A DNA stretch of 64,000 nt from Puccinellia tenuiflora (Eukaryota; Streptophyta; Magnoliopsida; Poales; Poaceae), in contig QRDG01000955.1 in the NCBI GenBank assembly GCA_012064385.1, forward strand, positions 124,001-188,000. The letters are read 5' to 3'. The notes below the pieces were generated by a model. That model was not told the DNA's origin and searched no databases. It saw nothing but the letters and a program-made list of their open reading frames with translations. The stretch's first letter is position 1, and the number at the start of each line of letters is the position of its first letter. Shown here one piece after another: positions 54,421 through 64,000 of the stretch. The position numbers and the translations under genes are program-made.

Positions 54421-56805
54421 ATTTTTAGAAATTACATCTAAGTCCCTGGTTACTGGGTTGAACCAGGTCAACCCGTACCGGTTCGGTGGGACCAAACCAG
54501 TCCGGCCCACTCTCTCCTCCCCCTCTTCTCTCTCTCTCCCTCTCTCGCTCCCGTGGTCGACGCGATCCCCTTTTCGCCTCCGCCGTCGCCGACCGATTCC
54601 GGCGTGCTCCGGCCATCTCCGCCGTCGTGCTAGGGCGCAAAAGAAAGCCCTTTCGACGCTCTCTCTTCTCCTCCCCGTCGATCTGCTTTTCCTCTTCTGG
54701 TGTGTTCGTGCGCAACCCATCCCTAGGGTTAGGGTTTCGGTGATGGCGCCGCTCCGCCGTGCTTCTCCTCCTCTGAGCTGCCTCGCCATGAATAGGTGTT
54801 CGGCTCCGCTCTCTGGTTCTGCCGAGCTGCTCTCCTTCTTCTCCACCGACGCGTGCATGCTGGACCGTTCCCCGATTAAGGTCTCGGTTGCAGCGCGATT
54901 AATCATGCTCCCGACTCCTGCTCTGCTCCGCCGCCGGTGTGGAGCTCGCCTCCATGCTACGGTGGTGCTGGGGTGGTGTTGCTGTGGTGCGGCTTCCTCC
55001 CTTGGTCCTCCGTCATGACCACACGGGCACTGCCCCGTCGTCATGCCGTTACGGCCATGGGCGCACGGTAAGGTTCCTCTTCCTCCTCCTCTCTGCTATC
55101 TCCTCCTTCTAGACTCCTTTCTGGTCTAGCTTAGCTTCTATGCTGCTCAAGATTTCTTCACTGGTACTTAGCAAAATTGTACTGGTGCCCTACTTTGCTC
55201 TGCTGGTTAAGAATATGTGATGCCATGATGCTTGTATATTTATCTGAGGTGTGAGGGGTGAAGATTGGAATTAATTTCGATGATTTGCTCTGGCAAAAAT
55301 GATTGAAGAAGAAAGAATTGGGCTTTGGCTTAATTTGATGTTGTGGCTTGTGCTCTGTGCTGTGAAATGGTGTGGAATTATTTCTGTGGCTAAAGAAAAT
55401 TAGTTATGCCTGCTGTGATGCCTCCACTGGAGTTACACAGAAGCTGGCTAGAATAATTAGCTTTTGGAAAATTCTTTTCTTATGCTTTCCTATGCTTCTT
55501 CTAGTGACAGATATGCTAGGCTACTGGCTTGTGTATTTTATAAAGAACAGGTGCTGCACTTCTCTCTCATCTATCCTTAGCATAGTCCATGTTAAACATG
55601 GTTCTGATAAGAACACATACTCCTCACTTCCTCTCTTCCCCTTCCATGCATGCAAACAAGCTTAGCTTGGCTCTGTCATTATCAGAGTTAGCTAATTCTC
55701 TCCTTCTCTGCCTAACACTCAAAGGATCAACCTGCTGCTATTGAGTAGCTTGGTCTTCTGGCTATACTGACAACCTGCGTCTTGTGGATAGCCTGCTCCT
55801 CCTAGCTGCTTCAATTTTCCTAAGGTGTATAGTTCTAGCTGCAAGATTTGATGTGGCTAATGTTCTTGATGATGAACATTTTCAGATATGTGTGTGATGT
55901 GCTTGGCTGTGTGATGCCTTGTGGATTCGGCTGGCTGCCCTATTTATAGGGTTTTTAGATGATTCTGGTGGTGACACCAGGATAATTGCATGTGATGTGT
56001 AAGCTGCTTGCAGTGGCCCTCCTCCACCTCGAGTTGCTACTCTTCTGTTAAACTATGGAGGTTCTTATCCTCTGGTGGTTGAATTTCTGTGCCAAGGTAT
56101 TGTTTACTCCATTATGGCTAACTCTTTCCTCCTCCTTGATCCTATCCTTGCTCTGCCGGCTGTTGTTGTTCAATCTGGTTATGAAATGGTTCAAGTCCAT
56201 CCATTTGAGTTGTGGAATGGTTTCAAATCCACTTGGGGATTACTCTCAGCTAGGATCCTTGCGCAGGGAGTTATCCCTCCACCTCACTTGATCTTATCAA
56301 GCTCTTGTCGACTACTGCTATGTACTATGGTTATGAACTGATTGGCATCCCTCTGCTGCCAAGGAATTGATATATACTTGATGGATTTGGGTGGCTTCTC
56401 TGATGGGCTAGAATTGTAACTGGGTTGTGACTGTTTTTACCTGTGGCTTTAAGGAATATAGGGTCCATTTATCAAATTAATGGTAAATGTGACACCACAA
56501 TTAAGAAGGTGGATTTAAATTGTATATTTGGCAGAGATAATTTGTTCTGTTTCCTTGTTGCCTTTGGACAACTTTTGGAGATGATCATGTATTCATGTGA
56601 TAACCAGCTAGTCCCTCAGGTTGCCTAAGTTGTAAAGCTGGTTCTGCCTTTGCCCCTTTTACATGCTTAATGCATGCTGAGCATGATCAAGTTGCCTCTT
56701 GTTGGATATTTGATTTGATTTTTGTCTGTGAACTCCAATGTCAATTCCAATTCATGGAATTTGACACTCTGCCAAGTATTATATCAATAGCCAGTACCAA
56801 TGTAC
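54421..56805 (+). other. Promoter-leader block and intron-like DNA of an unassigned LTR or gene
   Basis: A CT-rich block (54490-55020) with CCATCCCTAGGGTTAGGG and a plus-strand frame of 186 codons (54458-55018) is followed by a CACGGTAAGG donor-like site near 55066. About 1.7 kb of T-rich, intron-like sequence follows. The layout equals the promoter-leader part of the long LTRs nearby, so I favour an LTR fragment over a host gene. It is cut at 56805 by the next LARD-like element. Confidence 0.4.
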
Positions 56806-59800
56806 TGTAACAGCCCAGATTTGGTACCCTAAAATATGGGCCAAATTTTCGCTTTTTGTCTTGCATTGCATCATGGCATAATTATTTAAATTGCTAATAT
56901 GGAAATAAAGCAACACCTAGAAATGAAAACAAAGGAAGCAAAACCCTTCCTCACAATTTCCAAACTAAATGCATTTGCCAAAATGGCCAAACCAAATGCA
57001 AAGCTCAAGTTGGCCAAATACTTTATTCTTGAACTTCCAAATTGTTTAGGAAGTTCCTAATTTGCTTCTTATCCCCAATCCTCAATTTCCAAGTTTTGTC
57101 AAATGAGAAATAAATATGAGGACTTAAATTGGCTTAATTCAATTTCTAACTTTGGAACCAAGGTAAACTTCCCCAAAATTTCAAAATAAACATATGGGGT
57201 GATTCATTACAATAATACGAGCCTCCATAAATATTTTCATAATTTATTGAAATGCCTAAATGCTCCAAATAAATCTATTTTGGAAATTATAAAAATGCCC
57301 TATTTAAACTCCAAGAACAAATGTGGTGCCAAACATTTTTGTTTGCCTCACCAATTTTTGAGGAGCCCCTAAAGGTCATTCATAACCCCTGTGAATTTTT
57401 TCAGGAATTTCTAAAAATGTTTAAATGGCACTTTTAAATAGCTCAAGCCTGCTGTTTTGCAAAAATCATAAAAGGATAGGAAAATGCTCAAGAATCTGAC
57501 AGGGGGGCCACCCTGTCAGTCTCTCCTTCTCTTCCCTCTACCTCACTGTGCGCCCTGGCACTGTGCCGCTGGCGCCCATGCCGCCCGACCGGCCATGCCG
57601 CCCTGCCCCCACCCGCTCGACCAGCTCCCTGGAGGACAAGAGGACCCCGTGCCCTGCCCGTCCTCTCACTCGCCCCTTTGCTCACCTGCTCCCTCCCCTT
57701 TGTTCCTCTCTCCGGAACCCTAGCTCGTGGAGGCCGCTCGCGCGTCGCTGCCTCGCCGTCGAATCGCCACTGCCTCCGGCCGCCCTAGATCAAGCCGAGC
57801 AGTCCGGGAGCACCTCCTCGCCGTGCTTCTCCTCCATGCCGAGGGAATCGGCACGGGGCAGCCCAAATCGGGGCCGTCGTCGCCGTCTCCCCCCGACCCC
57901 CGCCGTCCACGTCATCCTCTCCGTGGTGAGCTCCGCGTCCTCCCGGACATCCTCCTATCCCTCCCCTTGCTCTGGGCGCTTCGCCATCGTGCGCCGCCGT
58001 CTCTTCCCCGTCGGTCACCCTCGGCCATGGACGAGCGCGTCCATGTCGTGCTGCTTCCGGCCCTCCGTCGCCCCGCACCGAACACTCGCTGCCTCCCCCT
58101 CCCTCTTCCCTCTTCCTGCCGTAGATGCTCTTCGCGCCGCCAAACGGTGGTCGTCGCCGGCCGTTGCTCCTCCGGTGTCGCGGACGCGCGCCACAACGCG
58201 CCCGGCCTGGCCCCCGGCCTGACCGGCCACGAGGCCGGGGCCTCTCGGGTCCCTGCCCGGCCATATGGGCCGGCCCAGTGGCCGGGGCCTCTCGGGTTGT
58301 GGCCCGGCCAATATGGCCGGCCTGGCCGGCCCGTCTGGGAAATGGATTTTCCCTTTTGCAGAAAATAAAACATTTTTGAAAATCGATAACTAATTGAAAA
58401 ATGCCTCAAATTCGACGATTCAAATTTCAAAATGTTCAGTAAAACAAAATCTACCAATTGGAATCGTTGTAAACTTCTTTTGGAACTATATTCTTTGGGT
58501 TAACTAAGAATTCCCAAAATAGGTTAAATGATGCCTAATTTGAGAAATCCATAACTTATTCAATAATTGTCCAAAAATTATGAATTAAATATCAAAGTGA
58601 TCAACATGTCAAATGCTATCAAACCATGCACTTATCACATCATGATCACAAACTTTTATTTGATGTTATTCATAATTCGATTAAATGAAGTAATTTCAAT
58701 TATTTAATTATTTTGTCAATTATTCATCGGTGCTCCGAAATTTACAAATAAATTACCGAAATGATCGGAAGAACGAAACCTATCCATTCATGTCATGTTC
58801 ATGCATATTTGAGTCACTTCTCTAATAATTTGTCAATTTATAAAGAATGTGGTCACTAAGATAAATATGGAGTTGCGTCCAAATAATTACACTAATTATT
58901 TGGAGCTCCATTTAATTTGCTAGATCATTTAAATGTTGATATCCTTGCATCAATTTGACATGTCATCATGTGATTGAGCATTGCACCTTGTGATCGTGTG
59001 ATTTATGTGTCCTTTGTATTTCTCTTTTGGGTATCGATAGATTCCGGAGTCGAGGGTCTCTCTAACCACCCCGACGAGCAGTACTTCACGCCAGGGCAGC
59101 AAGGCAAGAGATAACCTAACCTTCTTGGCATCTAGCATCCTATGATTTTATCAAATTATTTTATCCACCATAATATTGCATGCGGTTCAATGTCTCTTTT
59201 GGTAAATATTAGAATATCCTATGAATGCATGTTCTTCCCCGAGCCAATCACATGTGTCCCTACCTATGAAACCTAGGGTTGAAGTGTTGGCCGAGATAAA
59301 GATAGAATTATTGTTATATTCATAAGCTTAGCGATGCTTAGCCATGCTTAGAAATGTTTAGTGAAAATACTAGTTTGTCCGTTGTTGAATTCCATGATTA
59401 TTGATGTTGATGGAATGACTCGGGCATGGTGGATAATTGTGATGCTTAATTAAAATGCTAAGACGGCTTGGGTGAGTTGCCATCGGGGATGGTGTTTTGC
59501 CTCACTCTGGCCCCTAGGTGCGAGTTCTTGTCTCTAGAACCAAGTTTGAGCGTGCTTCCGGAGGTGGGGGCATATGGAACCCCCTCTGACCGAATAAGTT
59601 GTGCGGGCGTATCCAAGGGTCCTCTAGTTCGGTTTTCCATTTGCGTGTGAGTATGCGGGTGGAAAAAGAATGATGTGGACGGTGGTGTTTAGGGCGTGGC
59701 GATGGGGCGGGGTGCTGAAATAGGCACTGAACCTGTCCTGTGGCCACAGATGACTCTTGGATAGTCTCATGCAATGTAAAGGTCTAACCGCGCCCGCTCG

Positions 59801-60708
59801 CCGGTCTTCCCCGGAAGAGGGCCAACTAGGTGAGCCGGACGGTACCAATGGATAAGGAGCTGGGGTTCCTGCGGAAACCTGGCGACTTCAAATAGTACAC
59901 CCCTGCAGGGTTAATCTTTTCGAAAAGCCGTGTCCGCGGTTATGGACGACTTGGGAACGGATATACGAGACCATAGATAACTTTTAACCTAATTGATATG
60001 GCAGCTAAAGGTTGCATAATCAACTTGAGATAAAGGTTCATTTCCTCGAGGGGAGTCGAGGGAGTGCCTTTGTGTGAGATGAGTGGTGATGGCTGCAAGT
60101 AGGTTCGCCGAGAACCGAAGATGAAAATGTTACTCTCTTACCCCTTTATAAAATATTCTGAGTAGACGAATGCCATGTGTCTTTTAAGTTTTGGTTTATG
60201 AAATTTAGCTTTATGCAAAAAAACTACATATACAGCTTTAGAGCCTCCGTCAGTCATTGGGCCTATATCGCCCTACTAAACTTGCGAGTACATCGTACTC
60301 AGTCTCTCTTTGCTGCCTCTATGTATTTGTATTTCAGAGGAGGACGACACCGAGCAACTAGGTGGTTTCTTCGTTGACGTCGACTACTAGTCTGGGGTTC
60401 CCAGGTGGCAGCTTGGGACCGTGGAACAAGCTGGCTGGGATGATGTTTATTGTAGGCCTCTTAGGCCATATATTTGCTTCTTGTTGTTAGACAACACTAC
60501 CCGCTTCCGCATGTTGAATTGTTGGATCTGTGATCCTTTTGCTTGTAATATTTGTATTCTTCTCGTTATATGAGTTGCTATATGTTTTGTGTCGTAGAGT
60601 CATGCTTTGTGCCAGTTCTGTTCCACAAGTCTCGATCTTTGTTTTATACATTGATGGTTGTGCCAACTACATAGCCTCTCTGTATAATTCCGGGGTCGGG
60701 GCGTTACA
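56806..60708 (+). repeat. 5' LTR of LARD-like element 2
   Basis: 3903 bp, ending GGGGCGTTACA. It contains an 11-of-12 matched hairpin (CTGACAGGGGGG with CCACCCTGTCAG, about 57496-57519) and a GC-rich leader with GGCCGGCC-type repeats (58190-58340). An exon-like block (about 59045-59110) reads GLSNHPDEQYFTPGQQGK. An acceptor-like ATTTCAG at 60331-60337 precedes an acidic end (60338-60390). Confidence 0.8.
60338..60390 (+). other. Acidic micro-exon near the end of the LARD 2 LTR
   Basis: After TGTATTTCAG the text is open for 17 codons, EEDDTEQLGGFFVDVDY, then TAG at 60388. It occupies the same relative place, late in the LTR, as SFDDE-stop in LARD-like element 1 and the acidic exon at 52870-53012. 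Short, so the call rests on the three-way parallel. Confidence 0.4.
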
Positions 60709-62999
60709 AGTTGGTATCAGAGCAGGACTGCCTGTAGGAAACCCTTTCTATTGGTCGATGTCGAGTCTAGTTCGTGAAAAATTATTTTTAACCTAAAAAT
60801 GAGTTGTGAAAACCTTACTAGGATTCTTTTTACTCCTTATCCAATTCACTCTGATCTCGGTGTCATCTTACCTCTATTTGATTTAACGGTGTTTCTGATC
60901 GTTGGCAAGTTCAAATCTTTAGGATCACGGGGTTGGGTTCTATCTTTAGTTAGTGGCTAACTTTGCTCGTCTGCCATTTCTGAAGCCGAAGAAAGGAAGT
61001 GTTGCGGATCATCAAGATATTCCTTTGCTTTAGTCTAAGATCTTGAACCGAAGGTCCCGGATTGTGCTAGGGCTCTGGTGTAATGAATTATGAGGGTTGT
61101 CGCCCTTGTGAGCATTATGCTATTGAGAGTCCCAGTGCATGAAGCTGATCTTTAACCCAAGACCTTTCCCTTTGAATCCTGGTGTTAAAGGTCGAACCCT
61201 ACATCAGGTTGGCAAAAATTGAAGTTGGTCTTCAAATCTCGAGGTTGCAGCCGTAATTGGTTTCCTCGACAATGCTCTTCGTCGTCACTAGCTTACCTAG
61301 GCTCTCTGTTATGGAATCATCTGAATCATGACGGGATTGCTCTTAGTGAGTTTCCCATCAATAATTGTGATCCCTCCGGTAACACCCGTTCCTGAAACCC
61401 TTTCGGCACTAGTTGTCGGAAGAGTGCTAACCCGGGCTTCTGCAATATCCTAAATTGTTGTTAGCCCGTTCCTTAATCCAAATCTGTTGTCAGTCCTCTA
61501 TCTGCATGCGGACAATCAAGTGTATCGTGCATTGGGGTGTTCTGATGCATGCTATTCTTGTGGTTCGTCAAGGCATTCCATTTTGGGATGTCAGGAGAAA
61601 CAAACTCCGGTACCTCGTCCATGTCTCGGACTAGGTCAAAGTATTGTAACTCGCGGAGTAAGAGCTTGTCTAGCTTTTGTTCCGTTCCACCTTGGAGTGT
61701 CACACTCTTTTATATCAAGAGGTCGTGCTTAGTCTCATGACGAACTTGATGAAGTGATGCTCCTACCCTTCCTTATCCATCTACCTCCGAGCTCTTGGGC
61801 TCGAGAGTGCTGAGGATGAATATCATTGTGGTAATCGGAAATTCTTAGCAAATGTAATTGCTTTGAAATTCCAAAGACTTTGGTGGCACTCTTAGCCTGA
61901 TTGGTAATCATATCATCGGGCTGAGTTGTCTGTGTTGCCTAGTCCATTCGTCTAGGTGCACCTTCGGTCAAAGAGTTAGTTTCGTGCCACATCTTTTCCT
62001 TGACATGCAAGTTTTCTCTCGCAACCAGTGACTTTTGTACCTATGGATCCGAGTGAAGTTCGCTTGCCTCCTCGGGTTAAATCACACGATGGTTATGCAT
62101 ACGTGCATCATGGAGCTGGTAGGCTGTTACCTCCCGCTCTCTGATTAAGCCATGTGTCCACACCAAGCCCGGACCGAGTCATTCCTAAATAAGAAGGAGT
62201 TGCCAAATCTCAGTATCCTACCGGGGTTTCCCAATCAGGGATCAGTGGTGCTTCATTGCTTGGAGTTCATGCTGGTACAATTTCCTCTAGGTAATCGTGA
62301 CCCCATGGACTTTCCCAATCTAGCTCTTGCTCTGGAGCTTGACGCTATGGCCTTGTCTTGAGAATCTAGTTACCCTACCTTGCGTCTAACTTTTGCAAAC
62401 CCTTCCTCGGACTTGTCAAGTCTGAGTTATCCTGCACACCTACCCAACTCTGAATCTCAAGCAGAAATGATGCTTGGTGGTTTGCCAAGAGCGTGACCTA
62501 GATCTTTTTGTAGTTCAGATGAGTTTGTTGTAGTGGTACAAGCACCTCACCGCAAAGTCGTTTGACGAAATCCCTTAAATCCCCACTATCCATGTGTATC
62601 ACGGGTAGTTTATCCTAATAGTTCCCCCTAAGGCCCTTCCTCTATCTTCAAGTACGTTTTCGCTTGAGGTTTGATTGAAGGCTATTCTGAAGCCGGAGTG
62701 TGACGTCTAGTACCTCAAGGAGAACCCCACTACGGAGTTGCTAAATATCTATCGGTTAATCCTCCTACTCTGTCTATCTCGTGACAAATCTCGTTATCAG
62801 GTTTTACCTCTCTATCTAAATTATGGGGTCAATGCCATATCTATCCCTCCTAGATGAACCCAAAGTTTTGCCCATCACTATAACTAGGAAGATTATCGGG
62901 AGATCGGGTAGATCGATGAAGTGGAGAGTTGCCATGTTCCCCTCATCCCTTTTCCTACTCTAGAATCTCGGGACGAGATTCCTGTAAGGGGGGTAGATT
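60709..62999 (+). other. Core of LARD-like element 2: PBS, relic, PPT
   Basis: PBS TGGTATCAGAGC at 60712-60723 is an exact iMet type. About 2.2 kb without a supported reading frame. At 62963-62996 lies CTCGGGACGAGATTCCTG followed by TAAGGGGGGTAG, combining the Tekay-like polyprotein end and the PPT. The longest frames (for example 61473-61703 minus) have no recognisable content. Confidence 0.7.
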
Positions 63000-64000
63000 T
63001 GTAACAGCCCAGATTTGGTACCCTAAAATATGGGCCAAATTTTCGCTTTTGTCTTGCATTGCATCATGGCATAATTATTTAAATTGCTAATATGGAAATA
63101 AAGCAACACCTAGAAATGAAAACAAAGGAAGCAAAACCCTTCCTCACAATTTCCAAACTAAATGCATTTGCCAAAATGGCCAAACCAAATGCAAAGCTCA
63201 AGTTGGCCAAATACTTTATTCTTGAACTTCCAAATTGTTTAGGAAGTTCCTAATTTGCTTCTTATCCCCAAACCTCAATTTCCAAGTTTTGTCAAATGAG
63301 AAATAAATATGAGGACTTAAATTGGCTTAATTCAATTTCTAATTTTGGAACCAAGGTAAACTTCCCCAAAATTTCAAAATAAACATATGGGGTGATTCAT
63401 TACAATAATATGAGCCTCCATAAATATTTTCATAATTTATTGAAATGCCTAAATGCTCCAAATAAATCTATTTTGGAAATTATCAAAAATGCCCTATTTA
63501 AACTCCAAGAACAAATGTGGTGCCAAACATTTTTGTTTGCCTCACCAATTTTTGAGGAGACCCTAAAGGTAATTCATAACCCCTGTGAATTTTTTCAGGA
63601 ATTTCTAAAAATGTTTAAATGGCACTTTTAAATAGCTCAAGCCTGCTGTTTTGCAAAAATCAGAAAAGGATTGGAAAATGCTCAAGAATCTGACAGGGGG
63701 GCCACCCTGTCAGTCTCTCCTTCTCTTTCCCTCTACCTCACTGTGCGCCCTGGCACTGTGCCGCCGGCGCCCATGCCGCCCGACCGGCCATGCCGCCCTG
63801 CCCCCACCCGCTCGACCAGCTCCCTGGAGGACAAGAGGACCCCGTGCCCTGCCCGTCCTCTCACTCGCCCCTCTGCTCACCTGCTCCCTCCCCTTCGTTC
63901 CTCTCTCCGGAACCCTAGCTCGTGGAGGCCGCTCGCGCGTCGCTGCCTCGCCGTCGAATCGCCACTGCCTCCGGCCGCCCTAGATCAAGCCGAGCAGTCC
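63000..64000 (+). repeat. 3' LTR of LARD-like element 2, truncated by window end
   Basis: TGTAACAGCCCAG start, matching 56806 onward with only a few differences over 1 kb, including the CTGACAGG hairpin at about 63690-63715. Confidence 0.9.

Larger units (their letters stand above)
56806..64000 (+). mobile_element. LARD-like element 2, right end outside the window
   Basis: 5' LTR 56806-60708, core 60709-62999, and the first 1001 bp of the 3' LTR from 63000. LTR starts are TGTAACAGCCCAG. TGTAC (56801-56805) would be the left target duplication; the right one is not in the window. The two LTR starts are nearly identical over the shared kilobase, so the insertion is recent. No gag or pol is recognisable in the core. 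Confidence 0.8.

Noticed and set aside
54458..55018. 186-codon plus frame as a host gene start
   Set aside because: CT-rich leader-like composition, antisense frame equally long, no domain, and the context is LTR fragments.
57488..58457. Overlapping frames of up to 224 codons in the LARD 2 LTR
   Set aside because: All frames of a GC-rich leader are open on both strands with Pro/Arg/Ser composition; no domain. Kept only as leader sequence.

Overview
This is repeat-dominated plant DNA. The retroelement families (Tat-lineage Ty3/gypsy with antisense genes, a CRM-like chromovirus, two LTR pairs of about 3.9 kb around short non-coding cores, CACTA, PIF/Harbinger, L1-type LINEs, a tRNA-derived SINE) and the GC-rich style of the genic pieces point to a large-genome grass, most likely a pooid cereal or relative. 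I cannot name the species. The only recognisable host gene is a decayed copy of an XS/XH-domain gene of the FACTOR OF DNA METHYLATION (FDM/IDN2-like) family at 22.4-26.7 kb. Nothing prokaryotic is present.

Layout. 0-1.7 kb: end of an LTR-like sequence and a copia-like gag fragment (minus). 1.7-15.8 kb: a decayed Tat-type gypsy element read on the minus strand (5' LTR at right, 3' LTR at left) with gag, protease, RT, RNase H, a second RNase H and integrase. It also has a multi-exon antisense gene (plus) between pol and the 3' LTR, and a CACTA-derived insertion full of hairpins inside gag. 15.8-18.2 kb: the 3' end of a second, oppositely oriented relative (antisense gene copy, PPT, LTR). 18.5-21.1 kb: a 3' LINE fragment (minus) split by a PIF/Harbinger-type transposon with a TAA target duplication. 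21.1-26.7 kb: the FDM-like pseudogene, with another LINE fragment in its last intron flanked by a 15-bp duplication.

26.9-35.0 kb: a complete young chromovirus of CRM type with CATAA duplications and one uninterrupted gag-pol frame that runs 325 bp into its 3' LTR. 35.1 kb: a truncated SINE with a 15-bp duplication. 36-49.7 kb: another chromovirus (minus), much decayed, split by a 9.4-kb LARD-like element (LTRs 3.89 kb, core 1.6 kb, ATGTT duplications). 49.7-56.8 kb: LTR fragments in both orientations plus a LINE 5' end. 56.8-64 kb: a second LARD-like element (LTR 3.90 kb, core 2.3 kb) whose right LTR runs off the window.

The window is a nest of insertions of different ages, and relative order can be read from which element cuts which. 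Points most worth following: short acidic reading frames behind splice-acceptor-like sites in three different long LTRs; the antisense gene of the Tat elements with an internal exon-intron duplication and a PPT-like tandem array; the hairpin array with a 44-bp perfect-TIR unit inside gag; and loss of an RNA-directed DNA methylation gene copy among the elements that pathway represses. Exon boundaries, family names and LTR ends are read by eye. No database search or alignment was run.
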